Source: Cytophagales bacterium (GTDB lineage Bacteria > Bacteroidota > Bacteroidia > Cytophagales > Cyclobacteriaceae). From it: DNA of 64,000 nucleotides. This document shows, piece by piece, positions 25,687 to 34,694 of this stretch. The stretch covers positions 496,001-560,000 of the forward strand of contig JAFLBQ010000002.1 in assembly GCA_017303805.1 (NCBI GenBank), read 5' to 3'. The stretch's first letter is position 1, and every line of letters begins with the position of its first letter. A model generated the notes under the pieces. It was not told where the DNA came from, ran no database searches, and was given only the letters and a program-made list of their open reading frames with translations. A program made the position numbers and the translations under genes.

Positions 25687-26814
25687 ATGTATATTCATAA
25701 GGCATTGCCTTACGTATTTGTTGGCCTTTTTGGCTGGAGTTGTAAACCCAATGCCCCGGTAAGCGAGGTAGCTGTTGAGTTTCCGGTTACGGCCGTTTTT
25801 AGTAAAGACACTGTTATTTATCAGCAATATGTAAGCGACATTCAAGCTGTGCGGAATGTGGAAATACGCGCACGCGTGCAAGGGTATCTGGAGCAAATTC
25901 ATATTGATGAAGGAGCTCAGGTTAAAAAGGGCCAATTGTTGTTTACCATTAACGACCAGGAGTATGTGGCCGCGGTTAACCAAGCCAAGGCTGCACTTAA
26001 CAGTGCCGAGGCCGAAGCGGCTGCCCTGGCATTGGAGGTTGAGCGGGTAAAAATTCTGGTTGATAAAAATGTAGTATCCGAAACCGAACTGCGCTTAGCC
26101 AAAGCCCGCCACGATGCCGCCCGTGCCCATATTGAAGAAGAGCGCTCAGCCTATTCGAATGCGTCCATCCGACTTTCGCATACCATTGTACGCTCTCCGT
26201 TTGATGGCGTTATCGATCGTATTCCTTTTAAAATCGGTAGCCTGATTAATGAAGGGAGTTTGCTTACTACCGTAAGCGATACGCACGATATGTTTGCCTA
26301 CTTCAAAGTTTCGGAGCAAGAGTACCTCAAACTCAAACAATCTAAAACCAATTTGAACAACGAAGAAGTAGAGTTGCTGCTGGCCGATGACAGTTACCAT
26401 AGCTACAGCGGCAAAATAGAAACAATGGAAGGCGAGTTCGATGCTACCACGGGCACCATTGCCATTCGTGCCCGGTTTCCCAATCCGCAAAACCTGCTCA
26501 AGCACGGCTCCAGCGGTAAGGTGCGCATGGGTACCGAGTTAAAAAATGCCATACTTGTTCCGCAAAAATCAACCTTCGAAATTCAAGACCGCACGTTTGT
26601 GTATTTATTGAATACCGAGCGCAAGGTGTTTCTGAAAAGTTTTGTCCCGCTCATGCGCTTCGCTCATTTCTACATAGTAGAAAGCGGGCTCAAACCTGGC
26701 GATGAAATTATCTACGAGGGAATTCAAAACGTGCGCGAAGGGATGCTGATTAAGCCACTGATGGTTAAACCCGATAGTGCGCTTTCTGTAGCCGTTACTC
26801 AATCTCAACGATAA
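25687..26814 (+). CDS. RND efflux periplasmic adaptor, lipoprotein (AcrA/MexA-like)
   Basis: The 375-residue protein has a lipobox (FGWSC, Cys19) and the usual adaptor domains: lipoyl halves (DEGAQVKKGQLLFTI and VRSPFDGVIDRIPFKIGSL), an alpha-hairpin (about 95-145), a beta-barrel and a membrane-proximal region. It connects the HAE-type transporter 12 bases downstream to the outer-membrane channel. No substrate can be read from it; drugs, bile-like detergents or lipids are family options. Confidence 0.92.
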   Translation: MYIHKALPYVFVGLFGWSCKPNAPVSEVAVEFPVTAVFSKDTVIYQQYVSDIQAVRNVEIRARVQGYLEQIHIDEGAQVKKGQLLFTINDQEYVAAVNQAKAALNSAEAEAAALALEVERVKILVDKNVVSETELRLAKARHDAARAHIEEERSAYSNASIRLSHTIVRSPFDGVIDRIPFKIGSLINEGSLLTTVSDTHDMFAYFKVSEQEYLKLKQSKTNLNNEEVELLLADDSYHSYSGKIETMEGEFDATTGTIAIRARFPNPQNLLKHGSSGKVRMGTELKNAILVPQKSTFEIQDRTFVYLLNTERKVFLKSFVPLMRFAHFYIVESGLKPGDEIIYEGIQNVREGMLIKPLMVKPDSALSVAVTQSQR

Positions 26815-26826
26815 AAAGAACCGGCT

Positions 26827-29800
26827 ATGTTTAATGTATTCATTCACCGACCGGTTTTGTCGTTGGTAATTTCGTTGCTGATAACGTTAATGGGACTGCT
26901 GGCGCTAACCCAGTTGCCTGTTACGCAGTTTCCTGATATTGTTCCGCCCTCTGTTTCGGTTACTACCAGCTACACGGGGGCCAATGCCGAAGTAAGCGCC
27001 AAAGCTGTTGTTACAACCCTCGAGCGAGCCATTAACGGAGTACCCGGCATGACGTACATGACCTCTGTTTCCGGAAATGACGGTACTAGTATTATAACCG
27101 TAAATTTTAATGTGGGTGTCGATCCTGACATTGCCGCGGTAAATGTGCAAAACAGAGTCTCTACCGTATTAGACGAGCTGCCCGAAGAAGTTATCAAAGC
27201 CGGGGTAGGGGTAGAAAAGGAAGTGAACAGCATGCTGCTTTATCTCAACATTCTAAGCAGCGACCCCGATGCCGATGAAAAGTTCATCTACAATTTTGCA
27301 GACATCAACATCTTGCCGGAATTAAAACGGATAGACGGGGTGGGCTATGCCACGATTATGGGTGCCCGCGAATACTCCATGCGCGTGTGGCTCCAGCCCG
27401 ATCGTATGGCATTTTATGATATTTCTACCGATGAAGTAATACAAGCCATTCGCAATCAAAATGTAGAAGCCGCCCCCGGCAAGACGGGCGAGAGCTCAGA
27501 TCGGAAAGCACAAATGCTTCAATACGTATTGCGCTATACAGGTAAGTTTAACGAACCTCAGCAATACGAAAACATTGTGCTGCGAGCCGATAAAGACGGC
27601 TCGTTACTCAAGTTAAAAGATGTTGCTACTATCGAGTTTGGATCGCGTAACTACAGTGTACTTAGCAAAGAAAACGGTAAGCCCTCTGCCGCTATCATGC
27701 TCAAGCAGCGGCCGGGCTCCAACGCAAAACAAGTAATCGAAAATGTAAAAAAGCGCATGGCCGAATTAAAAGTGATTGCCTTCCCTTCGGGTATGAGTTA
27801 TACAATCGGGTACGATGTATCTCGCTTTTTAGATGCCTCCATCGAAGAAGTGCTTCGTACTCTGGTTGAAGCATTTATTCTGGTATCGCTGGTTGTTTTT
27901 ATCTTCTTGCAGGATTTCCGATCTACGCTCATTCCGGCATTGGCCGTTCCGGTATCGCTCATCGGCACGTTCTTCTTTATGCAACTATTGGGTTTCTCTA
28001 TCAACCTGCTTACCCTTTTTGCTTTGGTGTTGGCAATTGGAATTGTAGTAGATAATGCCATTGTAGTGGTGGAAGCCGTGCACGTAAAAATGGGGCTTGG
28101 CCTTTCGCCCAGGCAAGCAACGCTTAGTGCCATGAAAGAAATTAGCGGGGCACTAATCGGAATTACACTGGTTATGTCGGCAGTGTTTGTGCCGGTGGCT
28201 TTTATGAGTGGGCCGGTTGGAATTTTCTATCGGCAGTTTTCACTTACGTTGGCCATCTCTATTGTTATCTCCGGAATCAATGCTGTCTCGCTTACCCCAG
28301 CTTTGTGTGCCCTTTTGTTAAAAGATGTGCACCACACCCCGCATAAGAACAACTGGCTGCAAAAATTTTTCAATTGGTTCAACGCCTGGTACGAGTCGGT
28401 TTCGGAGCGGTATCAGTTTTTTATAGGTAAAACCGCTGCACGCAGAGGTGTTACCATTATACTTTTCTGTGCTTTTATCGTAGCCACATGGGGAATGGGC
28501 AGCATTCTTCCTTCGGGTTTTATTCCTTCGGAAGACCAGGGGATGATTTACGCCAATATAACTACTCCGGCCGGTGCTACTGTAGAGCGCACCGAAGAAG
28601 TAATGGATAAAATTCAGCAAGCTACCCAGGATATGGAAAGCGTTGAGTCGGTGTCCACACTTTCTGGCTACAGTCTTATCTCCGAAGGTGCCGGTGCCTC
28701 GTACGGTATGGGCATGATTAATCTCAGGCCATGGCATGATCGCGACCAATCGGTTGACGAACTGGTAAAAGTACTCGAAGAAAAGACCAGCCATATTAAA
28801 GATGCCTCCATTCAGTTTTTTCCACCACCCACTGTGCCGGGCTTTGGTAATGCCAGCGGCTTTGAAGTACGCTTGCTCGATCGAACCGGAAGTGGGGATT
28901 TGGAAAAGACAGCAACCGTAGCGAATCAGTTTATTGAAGCCTTAAAACTACGCCCCGAAATAGCAGATGCATTTACCAACTTCAATGCTACGTTTCCACA
29001 ATACTTAATTCATATCGATCAGGACATTGCCGCCCAAAAGGGAGTAACTATCGACAATGCCATGAACAACCTGCAGGTGCTGGTAGGAAGCTACTACACC
29101 TCTAACTTCTTGCGCTTTGGCCAAATGTACAAGGTAATGGTGCAGGCCGACCCAGCGTTTCGTACTGCCCCCGAAGATATTTTAAAAATGCTGGTGAAGA
29201 ATAGCCAGGGCGAAATGGTACCGTACTCTGCCTTTACAAAATTGGAGCGCGTGTACGGCCCCGAGCAACTTACCCGCTACAACATGTTTACGGCAGCCAT
29301 GATTAATGGCGATGCCGCAGCCGGCTATAGCAGTGGCGATGCCGTGAGTGCTATAGAAGCCGTTGCTAACACTTTGCCCCAGGGCTACGCTATTGAATGG
29401 TCGGGTATGACGCGCGAAGAAGTACTTGCCGGCAACCAGGCTATTTACATCTTTATTATTTGCCTGGTGTTTGTTTACCTGCTGCTGGCTGCGCAATACG
29501 AGAGTTTTTTACTACCACTCCCGGTAATTCTCTCGCTGCCAGCCGGAGTTTTTGGCTCCTTCCTTTTCCTTTACCTTTTCGGATTGCAAAACAACATCTA
29601 TGCACAGGTAGCATTGGTAATGCTAATTGGGCTGTTGGGCAAAAATGCCATCTTAATCATTGAGGTGGCTCACAATCACGAAAAGGAAGAAGGGCGCACG
29701 TTTGTTGATGCCGCGCTGGAGGGAGCCCGCTCGCGGTTGCGCCCCATTCTAATGACATCGTTTGCTTTTATTGCCGGCCTTATTCCGCTGTGTATAGCCT

Positions 29801-29973
29801 CGGGTGCCGGGGCTATGGGCAATCGCTCTATTGGCACAGCTGCTGCGGGCGGCATGCTTATCGGTACTGTTTTTGGGCTTCTGGTTATTCCAGGCTTGTA
29901 TGTATTGTTCAGCAGCCTTGCTCAAAAACAGAAAAAGGAAAAGGTAACGCAGATCACAGGCCACCTTAATTAA
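26827..29973 (+). CDS. RND multidrug-type efflux transporter (AcrB/HAE1 class)
   Basis: The 1048-residue protein is a full-length AcrB-type transporter: helix 1 begins FIHRPVLSLVISLLITL, and the docking and pore domains contain FNVGVDPDIAAVNVQNRV. In helix 4 the proton relay LAIGIVVDNAIVVVE keeps the first Asp (Asp409, AcrB D407) but has Asn410 where AcrB has D408. The middle cytoplasmic segment and the second half (GFIPSEDQGMIYANI) are normal. It uses the proton gradient to export amphiphilic compounds from the periplasm. The outer-membrane gene follows after 5 bases. Confidence 0.93.
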   Translation: MFNVFIHRPVLSLVISLLITLMGLLALTQLPVTQFPDIVPPSVSVTTSYTGANAEVSAKAVVTTLERAINGVPGMTYMTSVSGNDGTSIITVNFNVGVDPDIAAVNVQNRVSTVLDELPEEVIKAGVGVEKEVNSMLLYLNILSSDPDADEKFIYNFADINILPELKRIDGVGYATIMGAREYSMRVWLQPDRMAFYDISTDEVIQAIRNQNVEAAPGKTGESSDRKAQMLQYVLRYTGKFNEPQQYENIVLRADKDGSLLKLKDVATIEFGSRNYSVLSKENGKPSAAIMLKQRPGSNAKQVIENVKKRMAELKVIAFPSGMSYTIGYDVSRFLDASIEEVLRTLVEAFILVSLVVFIFLQDFRSTLIPALAVPVSLIGTFFFMQLLGFSINLLTLFALVLAIGIVVDNAIVVVEAVHVKMGLGLSPRQATLSAMKEISGALIGITLVMSAVFVPVAFMSGPVGIFYRQFSLTLAISIVISGINAVSLTPALCALLLKDVHHTPHKNNWLQKFFNWFNAWYESVSERYQFFIGKTAARRGVTIILFCAFIVATWGMGSILPSGFIPSEDQGMIYANITTPAGATVERTEEVMDKIQQATQDMESVESVSTLSGYSLISEGAGASYGMGMINLRPWHDRDQSVDELVKVLEEKTSHIKDASIQFFPPPTVPGFGNASGFEVRLLDRTGSGDLEKTATVANQFIEALKLRPEIADAFTNFNATFPQYLIHIDQDIAAQKGVTIDNAMNNLQVLVGSYYTSNFLRFGQMYKVMVQADPAFRTAPEDILKMLVKNSQGEMVPYSAFTKLERVYGPEQLTRYNMFTAAMINGDAAAGYSSGDAVSAIEAVANTLPQGYAIEWSGMTREEVLAGNQAIYIFIICLVFVYLLLAAQYESFLLPLPVILSLPAGVFGSFLFLYLFGLQNNIYAQVALVMLIGLLGKNAILIIEVAHNHEKEEGRTFVDAALEGARSRLRPILMTSFAFIAGLIPLCIASGAGAMGNRSIGTAAAGGMLIGTVFGLLVIPGLYVLFSSLAQKQKKEKVTQITGHLN

Positions 29974-29978
29974 TCGCA

Positions 29979-31415
29979 ATGAAATCGAATCTTAAAATTA
30001 TAGTTCTATTGGTTGTTGGCTTACTTCAGTACGGGTGCAAAACAGCATCCGTACTTCCTTCCAACAATACCCTTTCTATTCCAACTCAATTTTTAAACGA
30101 AGCCGATACCAGCATGTACGGAGGGTCGCACGCGTTAAAAGAATTTTTTACTGATACCCATCTGCTTACACTGATTGAAGCTGCTCTTGTAAATAACCCC
30201 GATCAAAAGATAGCCTTACAACGGGTTGAAGCAGCCCGGGCAAGTTTACGAATGGGTCGGGGTGCGTTGCTACCGGCTTTAGGAGCAACAGTAGCAGTTG
30301 GCCAACAGCGTTTTGGCCAATATACAATGGATGGTGTGGGGAATTTTGACACCAACTTTTCGCCTAACATAGAGGCCGATCAGCGCATGGCCGAGCACTT
30401 GCCAGACTATTATACCGCATTGCAAAGCAGTTGGGAGATCGACTTGTGGGGGAAGTTGCGCAATCAGAAACGTGCGGCCGCAGCAAAACTGCTGGCCACA
30501 AATTATGGAAAACAATTAGTTACCACCTTGCTGGTGGCCGAGATAGCAAGCGCGTACTATGATTTACTTGCATTGGACAACGAGTTGGAGATAATCGAAA
30601 AAAATATTCAACTGCAGGAGCGGGCGCTGGAAGTGGTAAAGGCTCAAAAGGAAGCCGGCCGGGCCACCGAGTTAGCAGTAAAACAATTTACGGCACAATT
30701 GTTCAATACCCGCAATCTGTTGGTTCGGGTTAAGCAGCGGATTTTTGCTGCCGAGGCGGGTATAAATTTTTTATCAGGCAGGTTCAATCAACCAATTGTG
30801 CGTGCGCAACCAATTTTATTGCAGCCCTTGCCTTCCACATTAAATGCCGGGGTGCCTGCACAAATGTTAAAACGCAGACCCGATGTGCTGCAGGCCGAAG
30901 CCCTTTTGCAGGCAACGCACTTCAATGTGGCTGCCGCGCGGGCCGCGTTTCTTCCTTCGCTAAACATTACTGCAACGTGGGGCTTGCAATCATTTAATCC
31001 GGATAAATGGTTAAACCCGGCTTCGCTTACCTATGGAATTTTTGGTGGACTTACTGCCCCCGTCTTTTACAGGAATCAACTAAAGGCCGATTTGCAACGC
31101 GCCAACGCAGAGCAGCAGGAAGCCTTTTTTCAATATCAAAAATCGATCTTGCTGGGCTATCAGGAAGTAATTGTAAATCTTAACCAGATGCATACCCTAG
31201 AGGAGGCAGCACAATTTAAACAACAGGAAGTAGTAGCCTTAAATGAAGGTGTGGCCGCATCGTATGATTTGTACATAGCCGGGATGGCCTCGTACCTGGA
31301 AGTAATAACGGCCCAAAAAAGTGTGTTGGAAGCTGAACTGCAATTAGCAGAAACACGCAAGGTGCAATTCGTTACCGCCATTAATTTATACCGGGCCTTG
31401 GGTGGCGGTTGGTAG
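29979..31415 (+). CDS. NodT/OprM-type outer-membrane efflux lipoprotein
   Basis: The 478-residue protein has a lipobox (LLQYGC, Cys20) and two TolC-type repeats, with SSWEIDLWGKLRNQKRAAAA and LKRRPDVLQAEALLQATHFNVAAARAAFLPSL, both hallmarks of the NodT family. It is the trimeric outer-membrane duct for the preceding AcrAB-like pair. The operon therefore holds a complete tripartite pump. Length is normal. Confidence 0.94.
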   Translation: MKSNLKIIVLLVVGLLQYGCKTASVLPSNNTLSIPTQFLNEADTSMYGGSHALKEFFTDTHLLTLIEAALVNNPDQKIALQRVEAARASLRMGRGALLPALGATVAVGQQRFGQYTMDGVGNFDTNFSPNIEADQRMAEHLPDYYTALQSSWEIDLWGKLRNQKRAAAAKLLATNYGKQLVTTLLVAEIASAYYDLLALDNELEIIEKNIQLQERALEVVKAQKEAGRATELAVKQFTAQLFNTRNLLVRVKQRIFAAEAGINFLSGRFNQPIVRAQPILLQPLPSTLNAGVPAQMLKRRPDVLQAEALLQATHFNVAAARAAFLPSLNITATWGLQSFNPDKWLNPASLTYGIFGGLTAPVFYRNQLKADLQRANAEQQEAFFQYQKSILLGYQEVIVNLNQMHTLEEAAQFKQQEVVALNEGVAASYDLYIAGMASYLEVITAQKSVLEAELQLAETRKVQFVTAINLYRALGGGW

Positions 31416-31450
31416 GAAGCTAATCACCAAAAAAAAGCGACCAAAATTGC

Positions 31451-31476
31451 GTAGTCATTTGACTACATTATATTTG
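31451..31476 (+). promoter_or_regulatory. ArsR-type operator (GTAGTCA-TT-TGACTAC) and -7 element
   Basis: A perfect 16-base inverted repeat (31451-31466) lies directly in front of a perfect -7 element TATATTTG (31469-31476), upstream of the arsR-like gene. A dimeric winged-helix repressor bound here would block the polymerase, so autoregulation is likely. Confidence 0.75.
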
Positions 31477-31496
31477 TAGGGCAAATGGCTGCCCTA
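31477..31496 (+). promoter_or_regulatory. Hairpin TAGGGC...GCCCTA ending at the arsR start codon
   Basis: TAGGGC (31477-31482) pairs with GCCCTA (31491-31496) across 8 bases; the last A is the first base of the ATG. With transcription starting near 31482, only part of the stem may be in the mRNA, so a second protein-binding site is an alternative to an RNA hairpin. Confidence 0.4.
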
Positions 31497-31819
31497 TGAA
31501 CTTAAGACGCGACCCCTTTCAGGCAATAGCCGATCCTACCCGCAGAGCAATCTTATTATTGCTGGCTACCTCGCATACATTAACAGCCGGAATAATTGCG
31601 ACCAACTTTAACACTGCGCGGCCAACCATATCAAAGCACCTTCAAATTCTTACCGAATGCAATTTGCTTAGCCAGATCCAAACCGGACGCGAGGTACATT
31701 ACACCATCAACGCTGCCAAAATGAAAGAAGTAGCAGAATTTTTAGAACCATTTAGAATGTTGTGGGAAAACCGCTTTAACAAATTGGAGGCGGTTATGAA
31801 AAAGCATAAGACTACCTAA
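31496..31819 (+). CDS. ArsR-family repressor
   Basis: The 107-residue protein has the winged-helix layout of Ars[21 protein letters not shown], then recognition helix region [18 protein letters not shown] and the wing [10 protein letters not shown]. The metal-binding ELCVCDL motif of ArsR/SmtB is absent, so it belongs to the non-metal subgroup that is usually paired with SRPBCC/AHSA1 genes. The partner gene follows after 2 bases. The palindrome at 31451 is its likely operator. Confidence 0.92.
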   Translation: MNLRRDPFQAIADPTRRAILLLLATSHTLTAGIIATNFNTARPTISKHLQILTECNLLSQIQTGREVHYTINAAKMKEVAEFLEPFRMLWENRFNKLEAVMKKHKTT

Positions 31820-31821
31820 CT

Positions 31822-32295
31822 ATGGAACAAAAAACACAGGTGCATGCACCCGAAGGCAAGCAGGAAATTTTTATTACCCGGCAATTTGATTTACCGGTTA
31901 ACCTATTGTTTAAAGCATACGCTGACGCTGACTTGTTTGCGGAATGGATGAGTACACAGGTAGTAGCGTGGGAGAACAAAAACCTCGGGTACTACCGCTT
32001 TGAAACAAAAGACGAAGCCGGCAATACCCTGATCAGTGCAAATGGCACTATCCATCTAACCATCACAAACCAAAAGATTATTCGAACCTTTCAGATTGAA
32101 AATACTTTGTTCGAACCCCAATTGGAATTTCTGGATTTTGAATCGCTCTCGCCAGCCACCAGTAAGTTATCCATTCAAATTATTTTTCGCTCGCTTGCTT
32201 TGCGCGATCAACTCTTAAAGCTCCCGTTCACTTACGGATTGAACATGGCCCTTAACAGACTTCAAACAATTTTAAGTAAACACAAAATTTTATGA
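31822..32295 (+). CDS. SRPBCC/AHSA1-family protein
   Basis: The 157-residue protein shows the START-like AHSA1 pattern: EIFITRQFDLPVNLLFKAYADADLFAEWM at the N-terminus and a C-terminal long helix. The fold binds hydrophobic ligands in a deep pocket; no function is known for this group, which is nearly always encoded with an ArsR regulator. It overlaps the next gene by 4 bases (ATGA). Confidence 0.85.
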   Translation: MEQKTQVHAPEGKQEIFITRQFDLPVNLLFKAYADADLFAEWMSTQVVAWENKNLGYYRFETKDEAGNTLISANGTIHLTITNQKIIRTFQIENTLFEPQLEFLDFESLSPATSKLSIQIIFRSLALRDQLLKLPFTYGLNMALNRLQTILSKHKIL

Positions 32296-32666
32296 CCAAG
32301 CGCAACAAAATTATTTACTGGGTGGCCACACTCTGGCTTAGCCTCGGAATGGTGTCAACCGGCATCGTACAACTTATTAAAATGAAAGAAGAAGCCGAGA
32401 TGTTTGCACACCTGGGCTACCCGGAATATTTCCTGCCCTTGCTCGGTGTATGGAAACTACTGGGCGTAATTGCCATACTATTACCTAAATTTCCATTAGT
32501 AAAAGAGTGGGCTTATGCAGGTTTTTTCTTTGCTATGTCGGGTGCAGTTGTTTCGCATCTGGTAGTTAACGATCCGCTTACAGAATTATTCGGGCCTTTG
32601 CTACTCGTGTTATTAACGGTTACTTCGTGGTACTTCAGGCCTGCCGACAGGAGACCCGCATTTTGA
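32292..32666 (+). CDS. DoxX-like membrane protein
   Basis: The 124-residue protein has four hydrophobic helices (about 8-26, 46-64, 73-91, 95-113) and the DoxX-like sequence GVWKLLGVIAILLP. DoxX-like proteins are small quinone-associated or thiol-stress membrane proteins. Its start overlaps the SRPBCC stop, so it belongs to the arsR operon, a grouping common in Bacteroidota. Confidence 0.85.
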   Translation: MTKRNKIIYWVATLWLSLGMVSTGIVQLIKMKEEAEMFAHLGYPEYFLPLLGVWKLLGVIAILLPKFPLVKEWAYAGFFFAMSGAVVSHLVVNDPLTELFGPLLLVLLTVTSWYFRPADRRPAF

Positions 32667-32670
32667 ATAC

Positions 32671-33267
32671 ATGGTTTATAAAACAGACACAATGAGCAAA
32701 CGCATGGCAACCAGCAAAAAAATTACAGCCGCACAACAAGCCCAGTTATTGGAGTTATTGCAACACCGCTTTGAGAAAAATTTAAAACGCCATAAGGGCA
32801 TTACCTGGCAAGCTGTGGCCGCCCGGCTAAAGGCTAACCCTGCAAAGCTCGGCTCGCTAAACGAGATGGAGCAAACCGGGGGCGAGCCCGATGTGGTGGA
32901 CTTCGATAAAAAAACCGGGGCGTTTATTTTTGTGGATTGTGCAGCCGAAACACCCAAGGGGCGAAGAAGTATTTGCTATGACCACGAAGCGCTGGAAAGC
33001 CGGAAAGAGTTTAAGCCAGCCAACAGTGCCATTAACATGGCCGATGAAATGGGAGTAACGCTACTTACAGAAGAACAGTACATTCAATTGCAAAAGCTAG
33101 GACCCTTTGATACAAAAACTTCAGGTTGGTTGCTTACGCCTCCTGAAATAAGAAAACTTGGTGGCGCCATTTTTGGCGATTATAGATTTGGCCGGGTATT
33201 CATTTACCATAACGGAGCCGAATCGTACTATGCCGCCCGTGGTTTTAGGGCGCGCTTAGCAGTTTAA
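32671..33267 (+). CDS. DUF4256 protein
   Basis: The 198-residue protein matches DUF4256 in length and in segments such as GGEPDVVDFDKKTGAFIFVDCAAETPKGRRS-type core (GEPDVV near residue 70, FVDC near 90) and the C-terminal YHNGAESYYAARGFR. ATG at 32692 is an alternative start. The family has no known function. It is the fourth gene of the arsR operon, 4 bases after DoxX, and its stop overlaps the convergent nadC stop. Confidence 0.85.
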   Translation: MVYKTDTMSKRMATSKKITAAQQAQLLELLQHRFEKNLKRHKGITWQAVAARLKANPAKLGSLNEMEQTGGEPDVVDFDKKTGAFIFVDCAAETPKGRRSICYDHEALESRKEFKPANSAINMADEMGVTLLTEEQYIQLQKLGPFDTKTSGWLLTPPEIRKLGGAIFGDYRFGRVFIYHNGAESYYAARGFRARLAV

Positions 33268-34130
33268 GGTACCACCGAAATCTTCAGGCTCAAATCCAAA
33301 CTCTTTACAGAGTGTGTTAGCGCCCCTACCGAAATGTAATCTACGCCACACTCGGCAACGGCCCTCAAGGTTGCCTCCGTAATGCCACCACTCGCTTCGG
33401 TTTTGTAACGGCCACCTATTAGTGCCACCGCTTGCTTCATATCCGTTAAGCTCATATTGTCGAGCATAATCACATCCACACCGCCCACGCGCAGTACTTC
33501 TTCTACTTCGGCCAGCGTGCGGGTTTCAATTTCTATTTTTAATGTTTTGTGTTTGGCGCGCAGGTAGTCTGTTACGTGCTCAATGGCAGGCTGTACCCCA
33601 CCAGCCAAATCCACATGATTATCTTTTAACATGACCATGTCGTACAGCGCAAATCGGTGGTTCAACCCCCCGCCAATTGCAACCGCCCACTTTTCCAGCA
33701 TCCGGAAATTGGGCGTTGTCTTGCGTGTGTCCATTATCCGCGCAGAAGTGCCTTCTATAATTTTACATAGCGTATGAGTATAGGTGGCAATACCGCTCAT
33801 TCGCTGCATGCAGTTTAAAATCAACCGCTCAGCCACTAAGATCGATTGTGCCTTGCCGGTTACAGTAAACGCAATGTCGCCTCGGGTAATCGGATCCCCG
33901 TCCTGTTTTAAGAGTTGAATTTGCAAGGTAGCATCAACCGCTTCTGCAATTTTTTTAGCAACCGCTACCCCGGCCAAAATGCCGGTATCTTTTACCAATA
34001 AAACGGCATGGCCAATGGTAGTTGGCGGCACGGCTCCTAACGTAGAGTGGTCACCCTCGCCTATATCTTCGGCTAATGCCAACCGGACAAATTGCTCAAG
34101 GGCGGCATCAGTAAGATACGGCAGCAGCAT
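33264..34130 (-). CDS. nadC: Nicotinate-nucleotide pyrophosphorylase (carboxylating)
   Basis: The 288-residue enzyme makes nicotinate mononucleotide from quinolinate and PRPP in NAD synthesis. Recognisable parts are the N-terminal sandwich (EDIGEGDHST), LNCMQRMSGIAT, the active-site DTRKTTPNFRMLEKWAV region and the C-terminal barrel strands IEIETRTLAE, VDVIMLDNMS and ASGGIT. Its ATG overlaps the stop of the DUF4783 gene by one base (TAATG). nadA and nadB are not in the window. Confidence 0.95.
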   Translation of the reverse strand: MLLPYLTDAALEQFVRLALAEDIGEGDHSTLGAVPPTTIGHAVLLVKDTGILAGVAVAKKIAEAVDATLQIQLLKQDGDPITRGDIAFTVTGKAQSILVAERLILNCMQRMSGIATYTHTLCKIIEGTSARIMDTRKTTPNFRMLEKWAVAIGGGLNHRFALYDMVMLKDNHVDLAGGVQPAIEHVTDYLRAKHKTLKIEIETRTLAEVEEVLRVGGVDVIMLDNMSLTDMKQAVALIGGRYKTEASGGITEATLRAVAECGVDYISVGALTHSVKSLDLSLKISVVP

Positions 34131-34522
34131 TACTCTTTAACAAAACTGATTTCGTGAATGAGGTTGGTGTTACCGCTTTGCTTTACGCGAATAAGAACGG
34201 TAAGTTGGGTGGAGTTGCTTTTGTAAGTTCCTATGGCATATTGCAAGCCATTTTTAGAAGAGCCCGTGTGCGAAATACTGAATTCCGAGACCGGATATTT
34301 TTTAAAAAAGTCGCGCAGCACAAATTCAGCCTGAGCTTTGCTGTAGGTGTTTATCTCGCCTTCAATGTTTATTTCAACAGATTGGTTTACATACTTTACC
34401 AACTCTTTGGCGTTGCCGGCCTTTACCGCATCGCGCATGGGCGCAAAAAGGTCGCCCTGGGCTTTTAATGCCAGCGTCAAAAACAGCAAAACAATTGTAT
34501 AAACCCACTTTTTCGTGTTCAT
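34130..34522 (-). CDS. DUF4783 secreted protein
   Basis: The 130-residue protein has a signal peptide (1-21, ending LKAQG) and a single NTF2-like domain with DLFAPMRDAVKAGNAKELVKY and the FFKKYPVSEFSISHTGSS segment typical of DUF4783. No function is known. It is translationally coupled to nadC by a one-base overlap, a pairing frequent in Bacteroidota that probably reflects shared transcription rather than a shared pathway. Confidence 0.85.
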   Translation of the reverse strand: MNTKKWVYTIVLLFLTLALKAQGDLFAPMRDAVKAGNAKELVKYVNQSVEINIEGEINTYSKAQAEFVLRDFFKKYPVSEFSISHTGSSKNGLQYAIGTYKSNSTQLTVLIRVKQSGNTNLIHEISFVKE

Positions 34523-34662
34523 AGCATTCAGGTTCGTTCCAAAATTATGCCATTAATACGGTACCGAAAAATATGTAAGAGGGTATTCATCGCCTAACAA
34601 ATGTTTTAGATGCAGCAAAGGTTATTCTATTGACAAAACCCAAAAACGAGGCGCCTGGCTTG

Positions 34663-34670
34663 TATATTTG
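34663..34670 (+). promoter_or_regulatory. -7 promoter element of gpmI
   Basis: TATATTTG is a perfect TAnnTTTG match, 24 bases before the gpmI ATG at 34695. No TTTG at the usual -33 spacing. Confidence 0.5.
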
Positions 34671-34694
34671 GCCTCGCAAAAAAATTTTGGTGGT

